In this document: positions 1 through 8,792 of the stretch, in pieces
How the letters are laid out: the number at the start of each line of letters is the position of its first letter
Position numbering within the stretch: the stretch's first letter is position 1
Source: Haemophilus paraphrohaemolyticus
Lineage (GTDB): Bacteria; Pseudomonadota; Gammaproteobacteria; Enterobacterales; Pasteurellaceae
Assembly: GCF_002015045.1 (NCBI RefSeq)
Contig: NZ_MUXX01000003.1
Span: 1 to 64,000 of the forward strand
Direction: 5' to 3'
DNA: 64,000 bases
Program-made: the position numbers and the translations under genes
The notes under the pieces: model-generated
What the model was told of the DNA's origin: nothing
The model's database searches: none
The model's input: the letters and a program-made list of their open reading frames with translations, nothing else

Positions 1-2212
1 AAACGTGGCTCAGTTGAAATCAACAGAACGCCATATTACACCAACCACATACACTTATAATGACACAGATAAATCAGTTACACTGACTTATACCGATGGC
101 AATGGAAAAGTTGTAGCAAACACTGAAGCTAAAATTGATTTGAGCGGCTTAGCAAGCAAAATCAAAGATTATAGCTTTAAAACAAATGCAACAGGTTCAA
201 ACCTAGTGGAAACAGGAACAGAAACCACAGTTGCATCAGGCAAATCTGTCAACTTTGCTGCAAGCGATAACTTGACTTTAAAACAAGAAGTGAAAGACGG
301 TAACGTGACTTACACTTACGGCTTGAAAAACCAAGTTGTTGTGGGAGAAAAAGGCACTCCTGGGGCTGATGGCAAACCGGGTAAAGACGGCGTTGATGGA
401 TCTATTGGCGTAAACGGTAAAGACGGTTCTGCTGTTGCAATCAACGGTAAAGACGGCTCTATCGGCTTAAATGGTAAAGATGGTAAAAACGGCTTAACCA
501 TTAAAGGTCAAGATGGCAAAGTGGGCGTGGATGGCAAAGATGGTGAAACACGTCTAGTTTACGTTGAGAAAGCTGACCCAACTAAACCGGGAAGCTCTGA
601 TAAAACTCATGAATTGGCAACGCTTGATGATGGTCAAAAATATGCTGGCGATAATTATGTGGCAGCAAAAGACAATCAAGCGGAAAGTAACGTGATTGCT
701 AAAAAAGCAAATGAGCGTTTGGATATTGTAGGCGGTGCAAAAGGCAACTTAACTGAAGACAATATTGGCGTGAATGCAAAAGATGGCAAATTACACGTTC
801 AATTAGCTGAAAAAGTGAACTTAGGCAATAAAGGCTCGGTGACCATTGGTGATACTGTGGTGAATAATAATGGTATTACAATTAATTCATCTGCAGACCC
901 GAATGGTGTGACAAATAAAACTGTTTCCTTAACCAACCAAGGCTTAAACAACGGTGGTAACAAAATAACCAATGTTGCAGAAGGGGAAAATGACACTGAT
1001 GCTGTAAATGTGAAACAGTTGAAAGACTTCAAATCTGAGGTTGCTGAGGGCGGATTAACTTTCGCAGGTAATAGTGGTACAGCTCATAAAGCGAAGTTAA
1101 ACACAACTGTTAATATTAAAGGTGGTGAAGGTAATACTGATGCTGACCAATTTGACAATGGTAAAAATGTAATGACCAAAGTAAATGGCAATACTGTTAC
1201 TGTTTCCATTAAGAAAACACCTGAAGTTGAAGGCATCAACATCATTGATACAACCGGTAAGGTAAAAGTTAAATTAACTCAAACAGATGAAGGTTTAAAA
1301 ATATCTGATGGCAACAATAATGCAACACGTATTACCAATGTAAAAGCTGGTGAAAAAGATACTGATGCAGTAAACGTCAAACAATTAAACGCTGCGAAAA
1401 CTGAAGTTACCGCAGGGGATAATATTGATGTGAGATCAAGTACAGGTGCTAATGGTCAAACTATCTATAAAGTGAGTGCTAATGATACTTCTGCAGCAGT
1501 TGAAGCTGGTTCTGATCACGTTAAAGTGACAAAAGCTGCTAATACGCATAAAGATGGTTCAACAACTGTGACTGACTATACCGTTGATCTTTCAGATAAA
1601 ACGAAAGAAGATATCAAGAAAGGTGTAGATGCTCATACAGAAGTTACCACGAAAGGTTTAACCTTTAATGCAGATAAAGGTTCGACCGGTGTGAAAAAAC
1701 TAGGTAGCAATGTGGCTGTCAATGGTGATGGTAAAAACATTACCACGACTGCAGATGAAAACGGTGTGAAAGTATCGATGAAAGATGATATTAAAGTAAA
1801 CTCTGTCACTGCAAAAGAAGTGAAAGTGGGTGACGTTAATATCAACGAAAACGGTATCAACGCTGGCGGTAAACGTATTACCAATGTTGCACCAGGTAAA
1901 GATGGCACCGATGCTGTGAATGTAAACCAATTGAAATATGTTGCAGGTAATATCAGCAATCAAATCAATAATGTTGATAAAGGCTTACGTGCAGGTATTG
2001 CGGGTGCTTTAGCATCAGGTGGGTTATATCATGTTACGACAGCTGGTAAATCTATGGTGTCTGTCGGTGCAGGTACATATCGTGGACAAAATGCGTTGGC
2101 GGTGGGTTACTCTCGCTTATCAGATAATGGTAAAGTTGGGGTTAAATTCACAGTAAACAGCAATTCACAAGGCCACTCTGGTGCAAGTGCAAGTGTTGGC
2201 TACCAATGGTAA
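1..2212 (+). CDS. Trimeric autotransporter adhesin, C-terminal part (5' end outside window)
   Basis: Surface adhesin of the YadA / Hep-Hag type. The reading frame is open at the left edge, so the GTG at position 5 is not a credible start; signal peptide and head are missing. Numbered from that codon, residues about 113-179 form a collagen-like run of G-x-y triplets (GKDG, GADG, GVNG). Three neck motifs of the form TDAVNVxQL follow near residues 330, 452 and 633. The last 75 or so residues (from KGLRAGIAGALASGG to the terminal W) are a YadA membrane anchor, which forms the trimeric 12-strand pore in the outer membrane. The family identity is clear; the ligand cannot be read. A transposase remnant begins 35 bp after the stop. 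Confidence 0.95.
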   Translation, partial: NVAQLKSTERHITPTTYTYNDTDKSVTLTYTDGNGKVVANTEAKIDLSGLASKIKDYSFKTNATGSNLVETGTETTVASGKSVNFAASDNLTLKQEVKDGNVTYTYGLKNQVVVGEKGTPGADGKPGKDGVDGSIGVNGKDGSAVAINGKDGSIGLNGKDGKNGLTIKGQDGKVGVDGKDGETRLVYVEKADPTKPGSSDKTHELATLDDGQKYAGDNYVAAKDNQAESNVIAKKANERLDIVGGAKGNLTEDNIGVNAKDGKLHVQLAEKVNLGNKGSVTIGDTVVNNNGITINSSADPNGVTNKTVSLTNQGLNNGGNKITNVAEGENDTDAVNVKQLKDFKSEVAEGGLTFAGNSGTAHKAKLNTTVNIKGGEGNTDADQFDNGKNVMTKVNGNTVTVSIKKTPEVEGINIIDTTGKVKVKLTQTDEGLKISDGNNNATRITNVKAGEKDTDAVNVKQLNAAKTEVTAGDNIDVRSSTGANGQTIYKVSANDTSAAVEAGSDHVKVTKAANTHKDGSTTVTDYTVDLSDKTKEDIKKGVDAHTEVTTKGLTFNADKGSTGVKKLGSNVAVNGDGKNITTTADENGVKVSMKDDIKVNSVTAKEVKVGDVNINENGINAGGKRITNVAPGKDGTDAVNVNQLKYVAGNISNQINNVDKGLRAGIAGALASGGLYHVTTAGKSMVSVGAGTYRGQNALAVGYSRLSDNGKVGVKFTVNSNSQGHSGASASVGYQW

Positions 2213-2246
2213 TTAACTTGTAAGTAAAATAAAAACCCAGCAAAAG

Positions 2247-2270
2247 TGATCTGACCCTAAAAAGTTAGAC
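2247..2270. repeat. Putative terminal inverted repeat of an IS3-family element
   Basis: The string beginning tgatctgaccc and ending gttagac lies just beyond the 3' end of the transposase remnant and looks like an IS3-family terminus. No matching left end was found to the right, consistent with a truncated copy. Confidence 0.45.
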
Positions 2271-2274
2271 TCAT

Positions 2275-2505
2275 TTAGTTCAAGGACTGAGTTCTGTCAT
2301 TCACAGGGCTCAGTCCTTTTAGTTTCTCTTGAATTCGCTCATGAATTCGCTCATGGTTGTAATAATGAATGTACTCGTGGATCGTTTTTTCCAGTTGTTC
2401 GAACGTTTCAAATCGTTTGCCGTAATAACATTCCGTTTTTAATCATCTAAAGAAGCTTTCCATCGTACTATTATCTAAACCATTCCCCTTCCTTGACATA
2501 CTTTG
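2275..2505 (-). pseudogene. IS3-family transposase (OrfB), 3' fragment
   Basis: Read on the minus strand this gives QSMSRKGNGLDNSTMESFF, then an in-frame TGA, then LKTECYYGKRFETFEQLEKT and an HYYNHERI block ending in SLN. These are the C-terminal motifs of the rve integrase domain of IS3-family OrfB (IS150-like). The fragment carries a premature stop after ESFFR. It also has a 12-bp in-frame duplication (gaattcgctcat twice) that doubles the HERI motif. A TAA precedes the first recognisable residue. It is a dead remnant sitting immediately 3' of the adhesin gene. Confidence 0.85.
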
Positions 2506-2782
2506 TTAAATGCCATTCTCCCTGAGTATGTGCAGAAAGTATTCTAGCAAACAAATTACGTGAAGGAATTGGTGAGAACTTAAAGATATACACGTAAAAT
2601 GGGTTGCAACTTCTGGTTAGGGGCAACCTATAACTGGTAATCCTCAACAAGCGGTGAAATTTCTCAAAGCATTTGCAAATTTCTGCTAAAATTCCACCGC
2701 TTACATTCCCTCTCGTTTTATTTGCAAGTGGCAAAATGAAGCGAGAAGCTTTTCTTTTTAGGCAAAAACATAAGGAAAAATC
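2506..2782. other. Non-coding stretch between IS remnant and M16 peptidase gene
   Basis: No convincing gene. It holds an imperfect inverted pair of uptake-signal-like sequences at 2649-2702 (aagcggtgaaattt and aaattccaccgctt), which can fold into a stem-loop but has no T-run. A TAAGGAAAAATC ribosome-binding region lies directly before the ATG at 2783. Confidence 0.6.
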
Positions 2783-5521
2783 ATGCGTTTTGCTCTGACA
2801 ACACTTGCCCTGTTAGTGGCATCCAATTTTGCGGTGGCGGAAAAATCTGCCCCCATTCAAGGTCAATTAGACAACGGTTTGAAATACACCATTCTGCCCC
2901 TGCACGATGAAAAAGAGCATATCGAAATCAGAATGCGGGTGAATGCAGGATCAGTCGATGAAAATGACGATCAAGCGGGTGTGGCACATATGGTTGAACG
3001 CCTTGTTTTCCGTGGTACAAACGCTCACCCGAACGGCTTGATGCCCTATTTACACGAACAAAAATGGGTACGTGGTAAAAACTATAATGCGGTGACTACA
3101 TCCGATAGCACCACTTATATGATGACCCCACCGAACACGGCGGGGTTGTCGAAAAGTTTTGATGCTTTGTCTCAAATGCTGTTTGGGGCAAAATTAACCC
3201 AAGCAGATTTAGATGATGAACGCAAAATTATCTTAGAAGAGTGGCGTCAAGGTTTAAGCGTTGGGGCAACAATGAACGAACAACGTACCGCCTCCGTACG
3301 TGCGAATTCGCGTTATGCCCGCCATCGCGTGATTGGTACAGAGCAGAGCATCAATTCAATGCCTGCCACCCAGTTACAGCAGTTCTACCAAACGTGGTAC
3401 GCACCAAACAATATGAATTTGTTGGTGGTGGGTGATGTGGATCCTAGCAAAGCGAAGGAAGAAATCGACCGCTATTTTGGCAAAGTAGAGAAGAAAAACA
3501 CGCCTGTGCGGGATTATTTAAACCCAACCTTGACGGATCATTTACAGATCAACAAACTGCAAGACCCACGTAGTAGTGTAAGCCAAGTGGCTTATATTTT
3601 GCGTTTTAACGATGGTGCGAGCCGTGCTCAAACGGATGATGGACGTTATCAACGCTTGTTAGATCGTTTGGCACTTGCTAGCATTGTGCAACGTTTCCGC
3701 AACCAATCGGAAGTATTACCGAAAGGCGTTTCAGCGGTAATGCCAAGAAAATCTGACATCGGTACGCAAACTACAGCTCTCGGTTTATTTGCAACTGTTG
3801 AACCGACTGGGCATCCGCAAGGATTAAAACAGATTTTCGAAGAGATCGAACGCCTAAAACGCTTCCCTATTACAGAAGAGGAATTAGCAAAACAGAAAGC
3901 ACCGATTCAAGCTCAAATTGAGAATGCCAAAAAATACGATGGCGACCGCGAGTTTTCCCGCTGGGTACAAGCGATGGTAGACACTACATTGCTCGATAAA
4001 CCTTTTCTGACTCAGCCTGAAATTGCTAATTTATCTGAACCGATGCTGAAAAAAATCACCGCGGCGGAAGTAAACGCTCGTATTCAGCAATGGATTGAGG
4101 CAAAAGATCGCATTGTTCAATATCAGCCACCGCGTGATACCAAGCTAGAAATCAGCGAAACTCAAGTGGCTCAGTTGCAAGCAGAGGCACAAAAAGCGGA
4201 AATTTCTGCACCACAAAAAGAGAAAGAGATTGTGCCGATGTCACTTGAACACGTGCAAGCCAAAGGCTCAATCACGAATGTAGAAAAATTTGATGCACAA
4301 AATGTGCAACATTGGACGCTTTCAAACGGTGATAAAGTGGTTTGGTTAAAATCTCCGCTTGCGAAAGATAAAACTTACTTCCAAGCTCAAAGTTCAGCGG
4401 GCTTTAAAGCGAAGGGGCTGGGCGAATGGCAGAGCCAAGTGGCATTGCAATTAATTGCACAAAATGCACCGCTTGATTGGGAACCTGAACAGTTGAAACA
4501 TTGGAAAGAACTGAACAAAGTCAGTATTTCTCTCAAGCAGACAGCGACTAAATTGATCTTTGATGGGTCGGTCGAAAATGTGAAATTGGCGGATTTCTTG
4601 CGTCTGTTCTACGCTTATCAAGCGGAAACCAAAGTAAAAGACGGTTTGGATGAAACCAAAGAAACGCTTGGAAAAATGATAGCAACACAAAATGGTAAAA
4701 ACAGCGAAAATGAACGCTTAAAAGCAATTTCAATATTGCGTTACAACCAAGAGGAAGTGGATGATATTCTGCCAAACAAAGATTCTCTGGAACAATTAAC
4801 CGACAAATCTCTTAATGAAGAGTGGGCAAAAATGCTTCAAGCTCCAACCATTTATTATTTCATGAATGATATGAATGAAGACGAAATGAAAGGCTTGGTA
4901 ACGCAATTTTTAAGCGATTTCCCACGCAGCAAGCGGTTCGATTCTGCCCAAATTTTACCAACGGAAGGCAAGGCAATTGCTAGTTTTGCGATGAATCCTG
5001 AGCCGAAATCAGACGTAAAAATGTGGGCGTTTAGCTCGCATCAATGGCAAGGAAAAGACGCAGTTTTAGTCTCAATCTTACGCAATATTGCGACGAATAA
5101 GCTCAAAATGGCGTTAAGAGATAAGGAGTTGGGTATTTACAGCTTGCGCTTTGAAAGCTCGCTCAATTCTGAAACTGATCGTATCGAAAGTGAGCTCTCT
5201 TTTGTCGCGAATCCTGATAATGCGGATAAGCTCATTGGGCAAGCCCGTGCGGTATTTGATGCTTTGCCAGAGCAGATCACTGAAGAAGATGTAAAAATTG
5301 CGAAAACACAGTTTGTCACGGCAGAAAAAGATCGCTTGCAAGAGCCAAGAACATGGTTGGCACGTTTGATTTTAAGCGAAAACCACACAGGCAATCCGCA
5401 ATATCTCACAGATATGCAAAGCCTTGCTGATGGCATCACACTTGATAATGTGAAAGAGATGGCAAAAGAGATATATAACACCAATAATGAGAAGGTGTTT
5501 ATTACAACGCCGAAGAGATAA
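2783..5521 (+). CDS. M16 (insulinase/pitrilysin) family protein, PqqL-like, exported, with altered zinc motif
   Basis: Product of 912 residues with a clear signal peptide (residues 1-19, cut after NFAVA), so periplasmic. It has the duplicated M16 architecture of the PqqL group: an N-terminal catalytic-type half and a C-terminal half without a motif. The inverted zinc motif HxxEH appears as H69-M-V-E72-R73, so the second metal ligand is Arg (codon CGC, one base from CAC). The downstream acidic ligand region (KIILEEW, E152/E153) is kept. M16 enzymes normally need both His residues, so this copy may be inactive or work as a binding/chaperone-type protein. The rest of the frame is intact. RBS AAGGAA precedes the ATG. 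Confidence 0.88.
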   Translation: MRFALTTLALLVASNFAVAEKSAPIQGQLDNGLKYTILPLHDEKEHIEIRMRVNAGSVDENDDQAGVAHMVERLVFRGTNAHPNGLMPYLHEQKWVRGKNYNAVTTSDSTTYMMTPPNTAGLSKSFDALSQMLFGAKLTQADLDDERKIILEEWRQGLSVGATMNEQRTASVRANSRYARHRVIGTEQSINSMPATQLQQFYQTWYAPNNMNLLVVGDVDPSKAKEEIDRYFGKVEKKNTPVRDYLNPTLTDHLQINKLQDPRSSVSQVAYILRFNDGASRAQTDDGRYQRLLDRLALASIVQRFRNQSEVLPKGVSAVMPRKSDIGTQTTALGLFATVEPTGHPQGLKQIFEEIERLKRFPITEEELAKQKAPIQAQIENAKKYDGDREFSRWVQAMVDTTLLDKPFLTQPEIANLSEPMLKKITAAEVNARIQQWIEAKDRIVQYQPPRDTKLEISETQVAQLQAEAQKAEISAPQKEKEIVPMSLEHVQAKGSITNVEKFDAQNVQHWTLSNGDKVVWLKSPLAKDKTYFQAQSSAGFKAKGLGEWQSQVALQLIAQNAPLDWEPEQLKHWKELNKVSISLKQTATKLIFDGSVENVKLADFLRLFYAYQAETKVKDGLDETKETLGKMIATQNGKNSENERLKAISILRYNQEEVDDILPNKDSLEQLTDKSLNEEWAKMLQAPTIYYFMNDMNEDEMKGLVTQFLSDFPRSKRFDSAQILPTEGKAIASFAMNPEPKSDVKMWAFSSHQWQGKDAVLVSILRNIATNKLKMALRDKELGIYSLRFESSLNSETDRIESELSFVANPDNADKLIGQARAVFDALPEQITEEDVKIAKTQFVTAEKDRLQEPRTWLARLILSENHTGNPQYLTDMQSLADGITLDNVKEMAKEIYNTNNEKVFITTPKR

Positions 5522-5540
5522 CTCAGATTAGTGTAGAAAA

Positions 5541-5742
5541 AACTAATTTCTTCGTTAATTACTAGTGTCAAATCTCCCCTACCCCTCTTTGCTAAAGAGG
5601 GCGATTTTCTTTCTGTAAACACGAACATTGGATATTTTGATCTCAATGTGAAGTTAGATAATTAAAATTTGATTTTTAGCGCTCTCCTCTTTAGCAAAGA
5701 GGGGGAAGGGAGATTTGACAGAATAAAAAACGGAGGAATTAG
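5541..5742. repeat. MITE-like palindromic intergenic repeat, intact copy
   Basis: The left arm starts aactaatttcttcgtt and runs through caaatctcccctacccctc and ctttgctaaagaggg. The right arm is its imperfect reverse complement (cctctttagcaaagaggg, ggagatttgaca, aacggaggaattag). The arms are about 60 nt each around a roughly 75-nt centre and contain no ORF. A degraded second copy lies at 42030-42170. Confidence 0.75.
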
Positions 5743-5766
5743 GAATACAAACCCTAAAATTTTAAT

Positions 5767-7437
5767 ATGAAACAATTCCTCAAAAACTTTTATTCCCTTA
5801 GCAAACCCTATTGGGGCAGAAAATCCAACTGGTTGGCATGGCTGATCGCAGGTGTCGTGATCGGCATAGGCTCAGTGATTACTTACCTCAACGTACAAAT
5901 TTCCAACTGGTCGAAAGGCTTTTATGATGCCCTTTCTAACTTTGAAATCGAGAAATCCTACACGCTTTTGAACGAGTATTTTATTTACATCTCAATTTTT
6001 ATCGTGATTAACGTTTACCGCACTTGGTTACGGAAGTTGTTGATTATTCGCTGGCGCGAATTTATGACCAAGCAGTTCTTGGAAAAATGGTTTTCTAAGC
6101 AGATCTATTACCGCTTGGCGCATCGCAAGAAAATGGACAACCCCGACCAACGTATTGCGGAAGACATTAGCATTTTTATTGAGTACACCATTGAACTGAC
6201 ACTTTCGTTGATTTTCAATATTATCCAGCTTTGGGCGTTCTTTATGGTGTTGTGGAATTTAGCAAAATCGCCTGAATTTACCCTGTTTGGCAAGAGTTTT
6301 GTTGTAGAGGGTTACTTAGTTTGGGTAGCAATGATTTATGCTGTATTAGGCACGATTATTACCCATTTAATCGGGCGAAAATTACACAAGTTGAATTACC
6401 ATCAACAACAATTCGAGGCGAACTTCCGTGCTAGCCTTGTACGTAAGCAGGAAAATGCCGAGCAGATTGCGTTGTATAAAGGGGAAGCGGTCGAAAAAGC
6501 CTCTCTTTTTGCAGAATTTAAAGCAATTGTAACCAACTGGCGTGCGTTGATGGATAAAGAAAAACAGCTAGGTTTCTTTACCGTAGGCTACGACCGCTTT
6601 TCACTTTTGTTGCCCGTGATTTTTTCAATCCCGCTTTTAGCCACTAAGGCGATTACCTTTGGGGGCATTATGCAAATTCGCACCGCATTTAGCGTGGTGA
6701 TTGACGCTTTTAGCTGGTTTATTTTTGCCTATTCTAGCTTGCCAAAATGGTCGGCTTCGATTAGCCGTTTGAGCCAATTGCAACGTGAAATGAATGAGCT
6801 TGAACAGCTGATTAAATCAGAAGTAGAAAGCTCAGATAAATTGCTGGATATGCAAGAACTTGCAATTTATACCCCAGAAAATGACCGCTTGTTTAGCCAT
6901 TTATCGCTTGCCATTGATGGACAAAAATGGGTTCGCTTGAAAGGAAAAAGCGGTTTGGGTAAATCAACTTTCCTACGTTTACTCAGTGGTATTTGGGACT
7001 ATTTTGATGGCGGATATAAGGTGCCGAAAGGTAAGAGTTTACTTGTGCCACAACGTAGTTACTTAAATGAAGGCACGCTTGCAGATGTGTTGAGTTATCC
7101 AGAGCATCAAAGTCATTCTGATGACGAGATGAATCAGGTGTTAGCAGATGTAGGATTGAAGCAGTGGCAAAATCGTTTGCAAGAGCAGCAGGCTTGGCAT
7201 CACGTTTTCTCAGGCGGCGAGCAACAACGTATTGCTTTTGCTCGTATTTTACTCAATAAGCCTGAAGTGATTTATCTAGACGAAGCGACTTCTAGCCTTG
7301 ACAGCGAATCTGCTCAAGCGATGTTTGGCTTGATTAAGCAACATTTACCGCAATCGTCGGTGGTTTATATTAGTCACCAAGCCGAATTAGAAAAATTTGC
7401 AGATCAAGAGATAGATTTAACCGCTTACAAAGAGTAA
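5767..7437 (+). CDS. ABC transporter, fused permease and ATPase, SbmA/YddA family
   Basis: Inner-membrane half-transporter of 556 residues. The N-terminal ABC_membrane_2 region (about residues 1-340) has several hydrophobic spans and the family's characteristic RTWLRKLLIIRWREFMT segment. The C-terminal ATPase has Walker A GKSGLGKST (about 393-401), signature FSGGEQQRIAFARILL (about 480), Walker B VIYLDEATSSLD and the switch His in YISHQAE. Relatives include E. coli YddA and a conserved H. influenzae protein; SbmA/BacA relatives lacking the ATPase import peptides. Substrate and direction cannot be read here. grxA follows after about 40 bp and could be cotranscribed. Confidence 0.9.
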   Translation: MKQFLKNFYSLSKPYWGRKSNWLAWLIAGVVIGIGSVITYLNVQISNWSKGFYDALSNFEIEKSYTLLNEYFIYISIFIVINVYRTWLRKLLIIRWREFMTKQFLEKWFSKQIYYRLAHRKKMDNPDQRIAEDISIFIEYTIELTLSLIFNIIQLWAFFMVLWNLAKSPEFTLFGKSFVVEGYLVWVAMIYAVLGTIITHLIGRKLHKLNYHQQQFEANFRASLVRKQENAEQIALYKGEAVEKASLFAEFKAIVTNWRALMDKEKQLGFFTVGYDRFSLLLPVIFSIPLLATKAITFGGIMQIRTAFSVVIDAFSWFIFAYSSLPKWSASISRLSQLQREMNELEQLIKSEVESSDKLLDMQELAIYTPENDRLFSHLSLAIDGQKWVRLKGKSGLGKSTFLRLLSGIWDYFDGGYKVPKGKSLLVPQRSYLNEGTLADVLSYPEHQSHSDDEMNQVLADVGLKQWQNRLQEQQAWHHVFSGGEQQRIAFARILLNKPEVIYLDEATSSLDSESAQAMFGLIKQHLPQSSVVYISHQAELEKFADQEIDLTAYKE

Positions 7438-7477
7438 GATGCTGTTACTTACAACAAGGAAAAACAGAGAGGTAACG

Positions 7478-7741
7478 ATGTTTGTTGAAATTTATGGGCG
7501 TTTAACTTGCCCATATTGCATTCGTGCAAAAGCATTAGCAGAAAAAATGAAATCAGAATTAGCTGATTTCGATTTTAAATTTGTGAATATGCCTGAAGAA
7601 GGGATTACCAAAGAAGATTTAGTGCCACGTGTTGGCAAGCCAGTTGAAACCGTGCCACAAATTTTCTTAGATAACGTTCACGTTGGCGGTTGCACCGATT
7701 TCCAAGCGTTAGTGAAAGAGAAGTTTGGAATTGAGGTTTAG
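7478..7741 (+). CDS. grxA: Glutaredoxin 1
   Basis: Small dithiol glutaredoxin of 87 residues with the C11-P-Y-C14 active site and the TVPQIF cis-proline loop followed by GGCTDF, which binds glutathione. It reduces ribonucleotide reductase and protein mixed disulfides with GSH. The ATG at 7478 is preferred because GAGGTAACG lies just ahead of it and the protein then starts MFVEIYGR, as in E. coli GrxA. An upstream in-frame ATG at 7439 would add 13 unconserved residues. It follows the ABC transporter gene and ends at a strong terminator. Confidence 0.95.
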   Translation: MFVEIYGRLTCPYCIRAKALAEKMKSELADFDFKFVNMPEEGITKEDLVPRVGKPVETVPQIFLDNVHVGGCTDFQALVKEKFGIEV

Positions 7742-7753
7742 TTACACCAAAAG

Positions 7754-7785
7754 AAAAAGTCTAGCGTTTGCTAGACTTTTTTATT
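7754..7785 (+). terminator. Rho-independent terminator of grxA
   Basis: aaaagtctagc, loop gttt, gctagacttttttatt: an 8-bp-plus stem with a T-run, 13 bp after the grxA stop. Confidence 0.9.
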
Positions 7786-7816
7786 ATGCATCAACTTTTA
7801 ATATTATTAAAATTCT

Positions 7817-7832
7817 TCGCAATCGTTTGCGT
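7817..7832 (+). promoter_or_regulatory. PurR operator upstream of purC
   Basis: tcgcaatcgtttgcgt is a near-perfect match to the palindromic PurR box (acGCAAaCGTTTgCgt), 54 bp before the purC start. It lies where the -35 element of the promoter should be, so binding would block RNA polymerase when hypoxanthine or guanine is plentiful. Confidence 0.85.
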
Positions 7833-7839
7833 AAAGCGG

Positions 7840-7845
7840 TATAAT
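7840..7845 (+). promoter_or_regulatory. -10 box of purC promoter
   Basis: A perfect TATAAT lies about 40 bp before the ATG. A weak -35 (ttcgca, 7816-7821) is 18 bp upstream inside the PurR operator. Confidence 0.7.
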
Positions 7846-7885
7846 TTGACCAATTTTTTACATTCACTTCAAATAGGACCTCAAA

Positions 7886-8743
7886 ATGCAAATCAGCTTA
7901 AAAAAAATCTACTCTGGCAAAGTGCGTGATTTATACGAGATTGACGACAAACGTATGCTTATGGTGGCAACGGATCGCCTGTCTGCCTTTGATGTTATCT
8001 TAGATGAGCCGATTCCGCACAAAGGCGAAATCTTGACCCAAATTTCAAATTTCTGGTTTAACAAATTAGCCGATATCATGCCAAATCACTTCACGGGCGA
8101 TTCTGTATTTGATGTGTTACCAAAAGAAGAAGCTGAAGCAATCCAATATCGTGCGGTAGTGTGTAAACGCTTAACTCCTGTGAAAATTGAGTCTATCGTG
8201 CGTGGTTATTTAACCGGTTCTGGCTTAAAAGATTATAAAAAAACGGGCACGATTTGCGGTTTAGCCTTGCCCGAAGGCTTGGTGGAAGCAAGCAAATTAC
8301 CAGAACCGATTTTCACACCATCAAGCAAAGCGGAAGTGGGCGATCACGACATCAATATCAGCTATGAAGAGTGCGAACGTCAAATCGGGAAAGCATTAGC
8401 TAAACAAGTAAAAGAAGCGGCACTTGCACTTTACACTAAAGCGGCTGAATATGCGTTAACAAAAGGCATTATTATCTGCGACACCAAATTTGAATTTGGT
8501 TTAGATGAGAATGGTGTATTAACTTTGATGGATGAAGTACTCACGCCAGATTCTAGCCGTTTCTGGGCAGTAGAAAACTACAAAGAGGGCACAAACCCAC
8601 CATCTTTCGATAAGCAATTTGTGCGTGACTGGCTAGAAAACAGCGGTTGGAACAAACAAGCACCAGCACCGAAAATTCCACAAGAAGTGATTGAGAAAAC
8701 GGTTGCAAAATATCGAGAAGTGTTGGATTTATTAACTAAATAA
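7886..8743 (+). CDS. purC: Phosphoribosylaminoimidazole-succinocarboxamide synthase
   Basis: SAICAR synthetase of 285 residues, the ATP-dependent step joining aspartate to CAIR in purine synthesis; cytoplasmic. It begins LKKIYSGKVRDLYEI, with the nucleotide-binding KVRD segment and ATDRLSAFD. The IESIVRGYLTGSG substrate loop and the DEVLTPDSSRFW motif near residue 220 are present. Length is usual for the long proteobacterial form. A single-gene unit with its own PurR-controlled promoter and a bidirectional terminator after it. Confidence 0.97.
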   Translation: MQISLKKIYSGKVRDLYEIDDKRMLMVATDRLSAFDVILDEPIPHKGEILTQISNFWFNKLADIMPNHFTGDSVFDVLPKEEAEAIQYRAVVCKRLTPVKIESIVRGYLTGSGLKDYKKTGTICGLALPEGLVEASKLPEPIFTPSSKAEVGDHDINISYEECERQIGKALAKQVKEAALALYTKAAEYALTKGIIICDTKFEFGLDENGVLTLMDEVLTPDSSRFWAVENYKEGTNPPSFDKQFVRDWLENSGWNKQAPAPKIPQEVIEKTVAKYREVLDLLTK

Positions 8744-8756
8744 TAAAAATAAAACG

Positions 8757-8789
8757 AAGGACGTGAACTTAAATTCACGTCCTTATTTT
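8757..8789. terminator. Bidirectional terminator between purC and the SIMPL gene
   Basis: aaggacgtgaa / ttcacgtcctt, an 11-bp perfect stem with a 6-nt loop, followed by attttacc on the plus strand and preceded by a run of A that serves the minus strand. Confidence 0.9.
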
Positions 8790-8792
8790 ACC

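Noticed and set aside
316..501. Antisense Pro/Leu-rich reading frame opposite the adhesin repeats
   Set aside because: It is the complement of GKDG-type repeats and has no RBS or recognisable domain.
5137..5646. Long antisense frame at the end of the M16 gene
   Set aside because: It overlaps a well-supported gene and the repeat element, and has no family resemblance or ribosome-binding site.
7439..7477. Upstream start for glutaredoxin
   Set aside because: The additional 13 residues are unconserved, and the RBS is in front of the ATG at 7478.
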